From assembly GCA_038373885.1 (NCBI GenBank), contig JAWZYV010018244.1, positions 372,001 to 436,000 on the forward strand: a DNA stretch of 64,000 bases, in the 5' to 3' direction. Shown here piece by piece: positions 26,001-41,478 of this stretch. Position 1 is the stretch's first letter, and every line of letters starts with the position of its first letter. The translations under genes were made by a program, and so were the position numbers. Under the pieces are notes generated by a model. The model saw only the letters and a program-made list of their open reading frames with translations, was not told the DNA's origin and searched no databases. The DNA comes from Cheiracanthium punctorium. Lineage: Eukaryota > Arthropoda > Arachnida > Araneae > Cheiracanthiidae.

Positions 26001-29000
26001 GAGGGGGGTTACTGAATTCTTACAAATGTTAAAAAACAGTGTTTTTGCACAATAATTTCCTTCAATCTTAAAAAAGAAGTACTTAATTAATCTGGGGATA
26101 AGACACACCAAACAGGTATAATTTCGAAGTTGCACTACAAAATATCCACAATTATTTAGAAATTCAACTAAACATTAAAAGAGGCATCCTGCACAATCTT
26201 TTACAAAAATAAAAATCAAATTTGAGCAAATATTATGCTAACAATAATAAAAAAGGTCATATTTGCAATAGAACAACTCAAAAATGGGAAATCTTTAGTT
26301 CCCTGTTCTAGAAGCCTGTTTTAAACCTAAAATCACATAAGGAATTTCTAAATTTCATAATGCAGACCTTCAAAAATTGGCAACAAATCATATGTTTTCA
26401 AACTTAATTCGCTAACTTCTAAATACAACAGCACAAATAAATAAATAAATATTAAGCACAATACAAATTAACACTTACAATACAGAGGATATTCAAAATT
26501 TCCATTACATTTTGGAATATAACTAAATAATATTAACAAAAATATTCAAAGCTAAACCTTCCACAAAAATAAAAGTGCTCAACTAACGGCCTGTTCACTA
26601 AAATGCAACAAGTAGGAGGAACTTATTTTTTAAGCACACTACGCAATGTGCAACTTGAATTCTAAACAAACTTCAACATCACATGCAAAGCGATTCCCAT
26701 ATTTTAAAGAACGTCATCAACTTTGATGCGATTATACAAATGCTAAAATACTAATTGCTACAGTCTTCTGCCAATGTTCTGTGCAACATCGAAAGTCCTT
26801 TATCGCTTCTGTTGGCTCCCCCCCCCCATAATCCCCTAAATATTTTTCTTTTTAAAAGAAAAAAAAAACTTTTTCTGGTGCCAAATTAATTGCCTAGCAT
26901 AAAAGAAAAGTTATTTAGATAAATGAAAATAGCATTTTTTTAACCAAAAGAGTAACACAAGTTGCTTTATCTTTAATTTAGTAGAAAAAGTCTTCCTTAT
27001 AGTTGTCAGTGGACACCGGTACATACAGTTTAAAATCTATACATTAAAAATTTATTACTGCAAAACAAGAAAAACTTACTGTACTGACAGCTTAAGCTTA
27101 TGATACGAATCAATCTATCAGCTAAGTTGACATTGTAACAAAACTTTGTCTGAAAATAACAAATTCTTCACATTAAAATATAGTGTCCACAAATGAAATA
27201 TACAATATTAATATATACATGCAATAAAAACTTTCATTTTATGCATTAGAATATCAAATATTTATTAGTGGTCCTTTTTTTTCTTATCTAAATCTCTAAT
27301 TAAAACACACATGAAAAGAAAAAGAGAGGATGAAAGGCTATCTGAAATATTTCCATATTTTGAAAAAGTGCTAAAGAGCTAAATATTAAAGGCACATCAT
27401 AATCTATGTGTCAACATTATTTATCTGTCTTGTTCCATTAAGCTGAAAAATGTATCAATTCATGAGTGTGTTGTATTTGCAGTTGTATATTTAAAGAAGC
27501 AGGCTTCTAAGCATCAATTATATGAGGGACCTCAAGTTCGTTTTCATTCTTTCTACTTAAATTTAATTATTAAATTTTCTTTGGAATACCTATTTCCTTC
27601 CTGCAAATTTTACATACAAATAGCTCAAACTATTAGTTTTATAATTAAAAAGAAGTTAAGAAAAGAGTTCAAACAAAGTAAAATTTTAAAGATTACTAGT
27701 TAAAAAACAGGGTTAAAGTTTCCAGTTAAAACAACAATTTACAAAATGCAGCATTTTGTTTCTAAAAGTTACATTAACAGCAAAATTTTCTATTATAATA
27801 TTTTAAGCCATGCTATTTAAATTTTTGCTTTAAATGTGTAAGATAGCAAGAGAAGATAAATGTTCTTGTGAAAGGAAATTTCACGATTTTTTTATGTATT
27901 TAAACAATGAAAATGACATTTTACCTGGTGATTTGGTACAACGTATTGATAAAAATATTTTCAATGAACATTTCTACAATTTCTTTCAATGAACATTTCT
28001 ACATTTTCAATGAACATTTCATTTAGTAAAACCTTATATAATACACATGTATAACAAATTATATTATTAAAATTATAAATTGAAGTTATTTTGAAAGTAA
28101 ACAAAAGATGATCGACAAGATTTGAAAATAGTTGGCATAGCATAAATTGAGGTACTACTGTATTTGTATTGATCACTTTGTCTTAAAAAAAAAATAATAA
28201 TAATGCACAAGTTCATGTTTTAATACGTCACAGCCAATGTCATATGTTTGTGATAATCTTTTTGTGCATTTATCAATAACACTTTCTGATAAATTTATGA
28301 AAAAAATTACTTTCCTAAAATTTTGCTTTAAATTTAGATTTTGACTTCTATTTCACTAATCACACTGTCCCAAGTATTAATGAAAATAGTGCATATAAAA
28401 TATTCTCTTCTCTATTCATCGCAACTTCATTATCTTTAGATGAACATTGATTATAATGGAGAGTTAATGTTCTTCTAATTGCATTATAGAAATTTAGTAT
28501 TACAAAAATTTTAAATAAATGTTCTCAGAATAAGGAAAAAAAGAATGGTTGAAAAATATTGAATATTTCAGAGAATATTAAAGATTATTTCTTTTGTGGA
28601 CACTCTGCATGTTATGTTTTAAGGAATAAGTATAATACTTTAATCCAATTAAAAATTAAAATTAAAAGTATGTTTAAATATAATTATCTTACCAAAAACA
28701 GCTGTTTTAAAAGAAAAATAAATATGAAATTAAAACAAAATGAATTTTCAAATATAAAAAATAGTTACAGAAATCAGTGAAATATTAAAATGCATGATTT
28801 AAAACATACCTCAGATTTGTTCGATGGCATTAGAACAGAATCAAGTAAATCCTGATTAATACCTGAAATGACAGTTTAAACATAAAACATTTTATTCAAT
28901 TTAAAATATTTTTTTAATATGTTAATTAAAAATACAGAAAATAACTCAGCTATTAATTGTGTAATTAATTATTATTATGTGTTTTCAGTACATAATTATT

Positions 29001-32000
29001 GATGGCACATTTTTAAAATGTATTATGAGAGTTAGCATTTTTAGATAAAAACTTTTCGAAAAAAAAAAAAAAATCTGATATATTATTTATCTTTTTCTTT
29101 TAAAGATATTTAATTTCAGGAGAAAATATAAAACAAACATGTTTACATCACCAATAAATAAAAGTTATAGAATATAAAGTACCAGAATGCATTAAAATAA
29201 CACACTTATTTGAATCAATAATCTATAAATATATTACACTAGCATATGGGGTACCAAAATCAATGATATTTCTATGCTGTGAATGGCGACAACTACATGT
29301 GAACATTAACAGAGCCATGGAGATCATGAACAGAAAGGCAACACACTGAGCACTAATTTGACAAAGTCTGCGACTCCTGTAATTAAGAAATACTAAGAAA
29401 GCCCCCAGATGCTATAATTAAGAAATATCTATGTAGGAATTTAGTAATTAATAATTAATTTAAGAAACTGTACTAATAAAGTTAAACTTGGGAAAGAAGA
29501 AACATAAAATCAATGATATTTCTTCGCTGCGAATGATAACAGCTGGATTTAAGCATTAGCTGAATGGCACTGTACTGAACATTGAGAAAGTCTCAGCTCC
29601 TGTTAATTTACATGGATCTGCAAAATCAAATAAAAAATGCTTGAAGGAAAGCTGCTGTACAAGCAAGTGAAACTTAGGAAGAAATACAAGACAGAAGAAG
29701 AAGAAACAATTTATTAAGAAGGAGGCACCATAGAGAAAGAGCATACATCAGCATGTGATTAGGCTTGCAGTCATCAGCAACGTAGATATCCAGCAATGGT
29801 TGTCAACATTGAAGAACACAAAGGTATTAATGTTCCACAACATGACAGGAAAAACCCAAGTTTTTACCAAGTTCTCTATTGGAAAAATGAAAGAAACAGC
29901 AGCAAGAAATTTGCAACATGCTGCCATTGCAGCAAAGTGTCTCTGTCATCGCTTTTGTGTTGTCATCCTGAGAAATTATATTTTATTTTTATAAACTTTC
30001 ATTTGTGAGTTTTCAAATGTGAAATTCCAATTTTTCCACTGAAGTTATTTTTATAATCATTTTATGAATGGGAATGACATCAATTTTGTCTTTTCATGCA
30101 TTTTACAATGTCAGTACTTGGCATGGTCACCTTAGCACACTTGGCAAGGTCAATCATGAGACCCAAAATTTGCAGTAGACCTAACTTAAATAAATTTGAT
30201 GACTAACACTGTTCAAAAAAAGAAACATGATTTTTTTTTTTTTTTACATTAGTCCAATATTGTACTAAGTATAAAGAACAATAAGGTATGGGGCAGTGAA
30301 TCTAACCACCCAGGCAGCTAGTATAAGAAATTCAGCTAATGAAAGCCATACTTTTAATCAAACAAATTGACAGTAAGTATCTTCAGATCTATTTTAGTAA
30401 AAATATTTGCATATCATAAAAAGTACTTCAGATAAATTTTCTAAAAGCACATTAAAAGTATTACTATGTAAACTGAATGTGAGTCACAGATGTTGGGAAG
30501 GAGAAATGGAATTTGATGAAGACTTTTTAGACTATTTTAGCAACGAAATTCCATACATGACTACGGTGGTTTAGTAGAATCATTAGAGAAGAATTATTCT
30601 GACCGTACAAAAAGGTGTATATTAAGTGACATAAAACAATTAAAAATGACTTAGGAACTTTTGAGATTTAATCAATGCTCATTTTCCTTAGAATAAGTAA
30701 ATTCATTGAAGATGAGGTGAATTGTCTGAATATTTAAGTCTGCTTAAAGTCCAGTATTATTGTTCAATATGATAGGAATTCCAATACAATGTTTAAGAGC
30801 TTTATTCCCAATTTTCGGCATGACCTCAGAGCAGAAAGGAATTTCCTTTCTTCCTCTTAAACAAGGTAGAATTTCCATCAAACCCAACAACAATATTTTT
30901 AAAAGAATAAATTCCAATGGTTTCAATAAACCAACAAAAAACATCAGGTATTTAAAAAATCGACCTAATAAATAAAGAAACTAACGAAAGAGGTTGCTAT
31001 ATTGGTATTACTAAAAGAAAAATAAATGAGCGTGAAAAGGATCATCTTAACAATTTAAAACATGAAAAATTTGTGACAGCTTTATCTAGACTAGTCCAAA
31101 ATAAAATACTTGAAATAAATTTCAATAACATAGAAGAAATAACAAATTACAGGAAAAATAATTATGCTTTTCGGTATGAAACCCTTAAAGTTGAAATGAG
31201 TGATGGTGCCATTAATGACGGCATATGCATGCATTAGGGAAGAATGGAGGATGTTCCTGAAGCAAGGAAGGAGAGAGTAACATCTGAAAAAGTCTGTGCT
31301 AGTGGCTGAAAACATTATCAAACAGATTTTAATTTGGTGATTTTAAATTTATACTATTGATAAATAATCCAAATTAAATCATTTAAGCCACTTTTTTTCT
31401 GACAAAGTTTTCCTTCATTTTCTAAAAAATTATGTCAAGACAAATCTTGCAGAAATATTCCATTTTTGGATTGAAACCTCTTGCTTATCTAGCAAGAGGT
31501 TGCCTCTCTTGCTGCTAGAGTAAACAAAGCCTGATCTTAAGCTTTGTTTATTCTATCATTATTTTTTTATATTTGTAGATTTTCATCATGCCTTTAAAAG
31601 GGATAAGTGGCCCTATCCCCTCATCAGAAAAACAGCCTCAAAATATTTTCTTTCCAGGGTGTTTACCTAAAATTAGAAAATCCAAAATATTACCCTTGAT
31701 TCAATTAATGTGCATGGTACTGTAAGATAGCAAAACAGGGGAGAAAAGTTTAATAAAAAAGTAGAAAGAAATTCAAGTCTTGGCAATTTTAGATTAAATT
31801 TGCCTAAAATGGTTGTGAGAAGCCATAGGATTTCTGCAATTCAGAAAAAAGTGGAAAATGTTTAGTAGCAAAAGAAACAAGAAGAATATTTAAGCTTATA
31901 GAGAGGAAAATACACTAAACTGACCTCAGCAGCTAAGACCCAAATATGGTTAACCGAAAGTATGGAAACATGATAGAACTCTTTCACAGCCATAGGAAAG

Positions 32001-35000
32001 GAACACAAATTGCATTCAAGGAATTATAGGAAATTGTTTACATATATTAATATGTAAAATTTCTTATATTTCATTGTAATATGCAAATGTATGTTAACAT
32101 GCAATGTGGTTTGTGCAATACAAAAAACACTTACCCGCTACATAGCCAGATTATGACAGCAAAAGAAAAAATAAATTATAAATTACTTAAAATCAGATTA
32201 AAGATTATACAACAAAGAAAGAAGAAACATACTTTTTTTAACTTAGCAGTTTGATAAAAATAAATAAATTATGTTGTGTAATCTACAATACATTTTCAAA
32301 AGTGTATTGAATAAAGGGTGGGAAATTTATTTCTTAATGTGGCGTCAAAAATCAACTCAAATTTTAACTACAATTTTGTTTTAATCTAATTAATTTGGTC
32401 ACAGTTCTCACATTGTCTCTCTAAATTACTTACCATATTTAATTTGATTATTTCTACATCTGTTGTGAAGAATAATCTTTTAGCATTCAGAGTAATTCCT
32501 AACTGCTTGCAAAATTCTATGTCTTTACGCTATTCTTTCAATTAAAATTCATCCATTTTCCCCCCATTATTTTGGCACATTACCATTTTGGGCTCGTTCG
32601 CCAGGTGGGCGATAATCATGTCACATCTTGCTACCTCTCATACCAGCCCATCCTTGGTACAACTTTTGTTCAAATCTTCTGTTTGCTATTCATCTCTCAT
32701 CTGCATAGCAACTATGGGATTTCACCCTTCATATGAAATTTAAATGCTTAAGGGTTATCTTTCTTCTGACGTATGCAGGGATTTCAATTTAGCGTCATCA
32801 ATCTTACAAAATTATTCATTAGTGAAGCACATTATTTTTTTTAAAATCATTTTTTGGGTAGGGTTGGGATCCTCGAGTTCGCCTGTTTATGGTGGTCGAA
32901 AGAATCTTCAAAGATCAAGGCATAATTTTCTATGGACAGCATTCGGGATCTTTTTTTGGTGAATAAAGGCAATTTTCTAAATACATCCCCCCCCCCTCAA
33001 CATTTTGAGGGAGTTCATCTTTATCTGTAGATGGCATTGTTTTAAAGTTTGCATTATTGTAATGATCCTGAAGTGCCAAAAAAAATAAATCTAGAATTTT
33101 AATGCAATATTTTTTCAGCTTCATTTTTTTTTAATGTGTGGCATAATATATACGTCATTTTTAGCTGCCTTTTGATGGCATGTTCACCCCAAGGATTATG
33201 TCATTTTTGTGTCCAGCATCCTCGGTGTATCAACACTACTCCTGGTGAGTCATTACTTTCAATATTTCATTTTTCTTGATGCGTCAAATTCTGAAGCAGG
33301 TTTGTTTTATGAAGATTCCCTAACAATCACGACCGGTTCAGTATAACATAATCACAAATACTCTGAATTTTATTACTATTATTATAACGAAAACACACAT
33401 TAAATTCACTTTTTAAGGCTATTTGATAGTCTTATATTTTCTGCAGTTAACTTTATTATGAATTGAAAATATTGACCTTCATTTTCAATAAATTGGATTT
33501 GATATTTTATAACACTCTAGTAGACAAAATATTATGAATAAATGCAATTTGCATAAATTAAGCTGGTTTTTTAAATGTTGTGCATGATACAAATATTTGC
33601 AGCTATGATAACCCTTTATACTTTATTTTTGAAAATCAAGCTGGGTTTTTTATTTTTTGAGTTAAATTCTAATGCGAACAGTAAATATGATATTAACGAT
33701 AGAAGAATTCCTCTCAGTAATGCACATCAAAGGAATTCTTCAACAGATTTACACAAGTATGCAGTACAATCACACACACGTATGCAGTACACAAGTATGC
33801 AGTACTAGATGACAATTCAAGTTGTAATGAAGTTACATTAATGTAGTCACACTGTACAAATATGAATAAGATACAGCCTTATGTGTACAACAATAATATT
33901 TTATTATTTTGACATGCTTGTGCAACATACTTCTGATCAGTAATACAAATTCGAACAAAAATATATACACATATTTTTAAAAAATACTCAAATTATTTGA
34001 GCAAAAATAAATTTAAAAAATTTATTACCTGGATTATAGCCTAATGCATACAAAACACACAAAGCAAATAAAGCAGCATGATCATTTTCATTGCAATCTA
34101 ATGCAGAAAATATCGCTTCAAGAAATGGCCTAAAAATATCACAGAAAAGTATAATATTTCACACATAAGTACAATTTAAGTGCATTCTGAACACAGCATT
34201 AAAGTGAAAATAAACACTCAAAAAACTGGTGTTAAAAGATAAAATATATAAAAACTTTGTGAAAAAAACACACATAAAAGGTTACTTCAAGGCGTAACGA
34301 TTGTTTCGATCGAAAAACGGTTTTCGGTCGAAACGATCGTTACGCCTTGAAGTAACCTTTTATGTGTGTTTTTTTCACAAAGTTTTTATTTATTTTAACA
34401 GCATTAAAGTGTTTCTAACAAGAGTGGTTAAATATGCAATAGCAAAAAGAAGGGGAAAAAATTTAAAGCATGCGTAAAGCCTAATTTAAAGAAAGATTTT
34501 AATGAATTAATGTACAATCGAATGTGCACAGTATATTTTCAAATCTAGAATATTGATTTTAACATAGAAATATGTTGCTCCATGATGGTCCTATATAAAG
34601 ATTTTTTTTAATTTAACTGTTAGTTTCAATATTACTGCATTAAAAAACAAACTGGGTGAACTAACGAAGTGAAATAACTGAATTAACCCTTTTTTTTTTA
34701 AACAGCAGTCAAAAACAAGACATCATAAATTGAAAATTATGCAAGATCCACAAAATTTATGTCATACATGAAAATAAATTTGCAATTTGTGTAATTCTAA
34801 ATAATCCCTAGAGATTACAGTTTGGCATTTTTGATGAGATTAAAATAAACTATTTTCTTCTGCTGAACCATGGTGGATTTAAATAAGAAATGATATGTAT
34901 AAATATTTTGTAGATGTTAAAAGTGTTTGTTATATTCATCTTTTTCAAGTAACTTATTACAACTAACCAAACAATAAGTTAATCCTACATTAAAAATACA

Positions 35001-38000
35001 TCTTGCAATAATTTCAACAGAATACATTTCCTGAACTTTTTTTCAAAATTGATTTCAGTAACCTTGCCAAAAAATTGACAATATTTTATAACATTATTGG
35101 TTCCACAAATATATCATTTATTTAAACTAAAAAATTCATACAAAACAAACTTTTTAGTTTATCCAATTAATATATGCTGTCATTGATCTATTAGTACATG
35201 CTAATATGCCATCACAATTTCATTCTTGTCAAACAAAAATGCATTTAGCAAAATAATCAATAATTTAAAATCAGGGCTGCCACCGCTCATCAGTCTTAAA
35301 AATAGTTGCTTTAGTAACCTTATATACAAAATATAGTATCCAAAATGGCATCCTTCATCCAAAAATAGTTGCCAAAATAGCATGCTAATACTGTTAGCTA
35401 ACCAGCATGTGGGATAACAATGTTTTTATGACAGAAGGCTATTGGAAGCACAGAAACACGAGTATTCTAGCATTATCCATGGTGCCAGCTTCATGATTGG
35501 CAGTCCTTTCCAAAACCATAGGGCGACTCGAAAATCTGTTCTCATTAGCTGAACAGATTTTCGAGCAGACAGGCTAGACAGATTCGACAGATAGGATAGA
35601 ATGTACTGTGAAGAAAACATTGAATCGCCAACTTTTGAAATTCCCAAGGCATAAAATAAAACATGAGCGACATTTCTGATGATTTTTGCCAAATAGTGCA
35701 TGAACGACATTTTAAATGATTTATACTAAAGAGCCCACTAACAGCATTTTTAATGCTTTTTATAAAATAAACTTAAGTTTTACCAATCTACATTTTTTTA
35801 ATTGTATAAAATGTTAGAATAGATTTATGTAAATACACACTTACGAAAAAAAAAAATTAATCAAGATTTAGTTAGTCTCATTTTTTTAAAAATACTAGAC
35901 ACAAAATTTATATAATTTTAAACACATTAGGGAAGGAAAAAAGCAATTTTGTAATGCATAAGAAAATACTGTAAAATTACACCTCAAAAGGTAATGCGGA
36001 AAAAAAAAAAACATGCCAAGTTTATTCTTTGCTTGCTTTTATTAATTTTTTTTTTCTTTATTCAAAACATCTTTTGTCTCAGTTTCATTATTATTATTTA
36101 TCTTTTTCATTCATATTTGAATCTGCCCTCTTCAATGCAATTTTTCCTTTACTATATTACATTTTAAAAAGTGGTTAAAAAATAATTTACATTTGAAGTA
36201 AGAATTAATTTTTACTCTTATGGTATTCTAGTTTGAAGTAAAAATATATGAAAGGGAAAATATTTGTTCTCAAGACAGATAGGAAAGGACTGAAATTGGG
36301 ATGCTCGTGCATACTAAACAAAATTTTTTTCCTAACAAGAATTTTAATGAACAAGTATCTGAATTAGTTGATCTGGATTTGGGGGTGGGGAGAAAGAGAT
36401 GGAAATTTGCTAATCTTCAAATAAATGAAACTGCAGAAAACTCATGAATGGTAAATTTTAAGAGGTTATTTTTTAAAACAAAAAATGGGCTGCAATTGTA
36501 TCAAAATAAAAAATAAGAACTTAATATTTTGTAAAAAAGTGTAAAAAATGGGTATTTCACATAAAAGTTGGTACGTAAGCATCAATATAGGTAAGGCACA
36601 TACTGATAATCAATATGTTTTATTTATATTTCCGGCAACTGTTTTCGAGCCTTGTGATCTAAAAAACTCCTTAATAAAATTGTTCTCTGTAAACAAAAAG
36701 TCGCTTTTTTTTTTTTTTTTTCAAAACATAGTCGCTTTTAGGCCTTTTTTAAAGAAAATAATTGCCATAGTCGCCTTTTTCTGAAAATAGTAGCAAACAG
36801 TTGCTTTTTATTTGCTGGTGGCAGCCCATCCCTACAATTCAATGCTTTTTTGAAATATCAAATACTGAAGAAAAAATAAAAATGTGATTATAAATACCTA
36901 TTTGAAAGAGTAAAATTTCTTTGCATAGCTTCACAATTATTTGATTTTTTGGCAGCAACCACTTTTTCTTCATCTGTAATATTAGAGCCTTCTACAAATC
37001 AAGCAAAGTTTTAAAAGATAAACTATAACCAAATCTATACATTCACTGAAAAAAGCACACACACACACACAAAAAAGGGGGGAGGGCAGCTGATGCATGC
37101 ATATCATATATACAACTTTAAATCAATTTCTACAAAACAACTTTCAATTATACTAGTTTTAATACAGAGGGACTCAAAAATATGTATTCACTGTTTGTAA
37201 TTAAATAATTTCTAAACATTAAGGCATTCATTCACTAATCTCTTTATCACAAATTCTGTAGTGTAATGTAGAGTGTTAAATTTGTTTCAGAAGGTAAAGC
37301 TGGCAGCACATGATACGTGTTTGATTAGATCCAAAAATTTCCAAGTTAAGTCAAATTTGCTAAGAGATATGAACTAGTAAACAGTGAGTACATTTTTCTT
37401 CATATCTTTGTATTAATTTAAATATCACTTTTGTTTAAAAGAATCTGGCTTTTAAAATTTAATCAGTAATTATATAACAATTCTACTTTAATTCTTAATG
37501 TAGGTTCTTTACCATTAAAATATGTTTAATTTCCTTTTATTTTTCAAAAAAAAAATTCTATAATTTTAAAATATTTGTTCTATTAATTTTATAATCTTCA
37601 TTAATGATCATATCATAAAAGTGCACAAGAAACACATATTGTTGTGTTATGACAAAGCTATGCAAGGGCTGTCTGCCTGAGAGGGAGAGGGGGTGCTGTG
37701 GGTAGAAAACATTTTAAGAGATTCTAATGTCAAAACAAACAAAACAGTTCCATTATTAAAGATTACTGTGCATTTGCATTTCACCAAAACCTGACATTTA
37801 AAGTTTGCTTTACAGTAAAAAGATAGCAGTTATTGAGATTGTTTTTGGTAATATCATTTGAATGTGTTTTAAACTTCATGAATGCTTGCAATAAAGATAC
37901 TAATTCAATTAAGTAAAATAAGGTCGCTCTCTTTATATCTCCAGTATTAATTTAATAAAACATCACAATTCTAAGGAAAATATGTAAGCAAAATTTTTAA

Positions 38001-41000
38001 GGGCAAATTATGCAATAAGATCTGATCTTTCAGTTGATACAGTCTCTTATTAAACCCTTGCACACAGAGTAGATTTGAGCATTAAAGACATTCAATCCAG
38101 TAAATTCCTTTTGATCTTTTATGTGTCTGCCAATGGACAACTATCGTAATCAAGTGTTCTAAATGAACAGGTAAATCAACACACACAGCTCACATTATTA
38201 AATCACAATTTTCACGCATTGTATAATAAACAAGGAACAATTATAGTGAATGTACTAAAATAGAATAATGATGTACATCACGGCATACAAGGGGTGATAA
38301 GGTATTGTTGATTGAAAAAGACAAAATTTGCTTCATGGCCTTTGAATACACATAAAAATAATCTCACTACAAGATAAAAATAAACAAACAAATAAAAAAC
38401 TTGCCTGATGTTGCTTCTAAGCTGTTCTCATTTGAGTAACCACCAGAGCTTGGGAGTGATGTATCTTTGCATGTTTCATCCGATACTTCATCTGATGGCA
38501 GACAAAGAGACAAGTTTCCAGAACTCTGAGTGGAATCAGGTGCAGGTAACTGTATAAAGAAATATTACATATTTATGTTAGGAAAGCAGTCTCACTACAC
38601 AACATAAATCAAAACATTATGAATTTTTCTTAATGGGCAAAATTCTGGTAAAATTTCTTAATTAAAAAAATATAACAGTTGGTATTAAAGCATCAAGTAC
38701 TCTACTTTTTACCACCGCACTTATCGACCGTTTTTTTAGATGGCCGATAAGTGTGTGAAGTGTAGTAAATTCTATGTTTTAAAACTGTGGAAAAAAGAAC
38801 AGAACAGGGCAGGCTGCAATTCAAGAGCAGCTCTGCAGAAATGCATCAATTCGACAATTTCCCACCACGCAGTTTTGCTAAAGCAAATTTTCTCCGAAAA
38901 TATTATTGAAGAAATACTTAAGCAATTAAAAGGGGGTGAAAATAATGTTATTAATGAAAGTGTATGGAAATATTTCCGAGAACATACTCTCAGATAACAT
39001 ATTGAAGTCAGCTGTAATGAACCTAAAAATGATGATTGAACTTTTATTAATGCTGATTTAATCGAATATCTGATGAAGAGAACATATCACCATAGCTACG
39101 AGAAAATAATTTGCTATGATGACAATGAAATCAACAGCTTCCAGTAGAGTTTTTGAATTCTTTAACTATGAGTGGTATGGGGTTTTCTTTTGGTTAGGCA
39201 GGAGCAAGTGAAAAATTACCAAATAATTGTGATCTGCACCAAATGCTTACAAACCTAAAGTGATTTCCAAAACATAGTTGTTTATCCCTTTTCATATTTT
39301 GGAAGTTTAATTTAATTTCATACTTTAATTTAGTTCCACTTGTTTTCCCCAATTCCACATTATGTAACTAATAAGCACACAATTTGCTTCTTTTTTTCTA
39401 TATTAATATTTTTGTATATTGAATTCGGTATATAAATACTATTTTGTATATGGATTAAAAATTTCCGGCTTTGTTTTGGGGATTGACAGTGTTTCAGTAG
39501 AAGTCTTTAAATGTTTCCCAGAAAAAACAGTTGGCAGGATTTGCACCTAGCTAACTGAGAAATACCATAGTTTGCCACCACATGAGTTAGTATTGAAAGT
39601 CAATTGCATCATTATACTAATCAGAAACTTAAATACAAAAGGAAGCATTAGTCAATGGAACAAGAATGAACAATGACTAGGAAAGTTCTACCGTGTCTAC
39701 AATGTTGACATAACTAAAAATGTGGGAGAGATGAGAAAATGGTAAATATTCTAAAATAAACAATAATTTGGCTCCACACTAATCTATCTGGAGTATGTTG
39801 AATCTGAAAAGTGGTGTAAAGTTTAGGTATGTTCAAAAAGCTGATTATTATTGATGAAATGTTATTTCATGGCAACTCTGATATGATGCAGAAATTAAAC
39901 GTATTTCAGAAAGTGAGAAATCTCAGAAAATTTAAACAACCCTTAGTTAAATTAGGAAGTTTGGAGTTTTTAGGTTGAATATTATACTAACTATGTAAAA
40001 AATTCCAGAGCTGGGGATCAAACCCAGGACTATCGCTTAATGTATGGGAGCTATACTACAGGGCTACTCTGAGATGATTCCCAGATGAAATCATTATGTA
40101 ACAGATATTCAGTAAAATATGCTTAAACTATTTTGGCATCATTAATCAAGTCCCAAATTACACAACTCATATATTGCAATTCACTTTGCCACATTTTTGA
40201 ATGAAGTTTTATGTTTACAGATAAGTGTATGAAAAATAAAATTTCATCTTGTTTTCACAAATAAAGAAATGATTTGCATAATACAGTGATTGCCGCTTAT
40301 TTTGGTCACTGGTTTATCCAGTAAGCCATTTATTCTGGCGAAAATTGTTAGGAACATAACAAAATGGACAAGTTTCACTGTTTTCCCACTGGTTACCTCT
40401 GTGTTCAGAGCCGCTTTATCTGGTCAGGTAATCTTTGAAGATTAGGTAAAATTTTGATGTAATTAGGTTTTAGAAGCCAATCAAAGATGATTCATATTTG
40501 TGTGGAGGTATTACGGTAATTCAATCAAAACAATTAATACACTTAACAGAATTTTAACAAAAATAATGATCAATCTAACACCCGGAACCAATGAGACACC
40601 TGATGAAGTTGGCGACAATGTGCACCTGAACATAGCATAATTTGCATAGGAGCTCAGCTCCTGTACTTCTTTACCACATGTTAGGCAAAACCCCGTAGCA
40701 GAAATACAGAAACACCGCAGCATTTCCGCAGAAACAGAAAGATCTTCTGCAGATAAATTGGCTTGAACAGTGTTGAAAAATGTGCTGAATACCACTTTCC
40801 TGTAATTGCAATTTATAATTAACAATGTTTAAATGCACCCACATCTTTGGTGTACATGCATGCACAAATATATATAGTGTGCTGCAGGAAATTTTTTATA
40901 TTTCTGAAGCTTGTCGCAGAAAGCATGAGAAAATTCTGCCACTGGGGGCAAAACCCAGTGGAGATCAAAAATAGTGTGCTCCGCAGCCCACCAGTATGTC

Positions 41001-41443
41001 AAAACTTTCCCCCCTTTTCAAACACAAACCGATTTTAGCAGAAAGACTAATCAGGACTCATTTCGCCTCGAACTGATCTGAGATTCTTGAAACCATCAGA
41101 TTTGGGGTCTTACTACTGCATATTGTTTAGATATCTTCATGCTATTTTCAGACTATTTTATTTCATTTCACGTTTCTGCGAAATAATGAAAATATGTCCA
41201 ATACTATTACATGGTATACGTATACTAATGGCTAAGAGCTAATTTGTATGGCATTTGTTAAATAAATAATTACATGGGAAAATTTTTGAATTATTATTTT
41301 AATAGAATGCGCTACTCAGTGTTGACTCCCATATTGTAGGGATTTACAGTACGCCCCTGAGCATGAACATGAGCTTTAGAGAGGGTACATTCATAAGAGT
41401 AGATTTTCTGAAAACTGCAGACACTTTAGGTAGTGTCTGCAGT

Positions 41444-41478
<35 letters not shown>

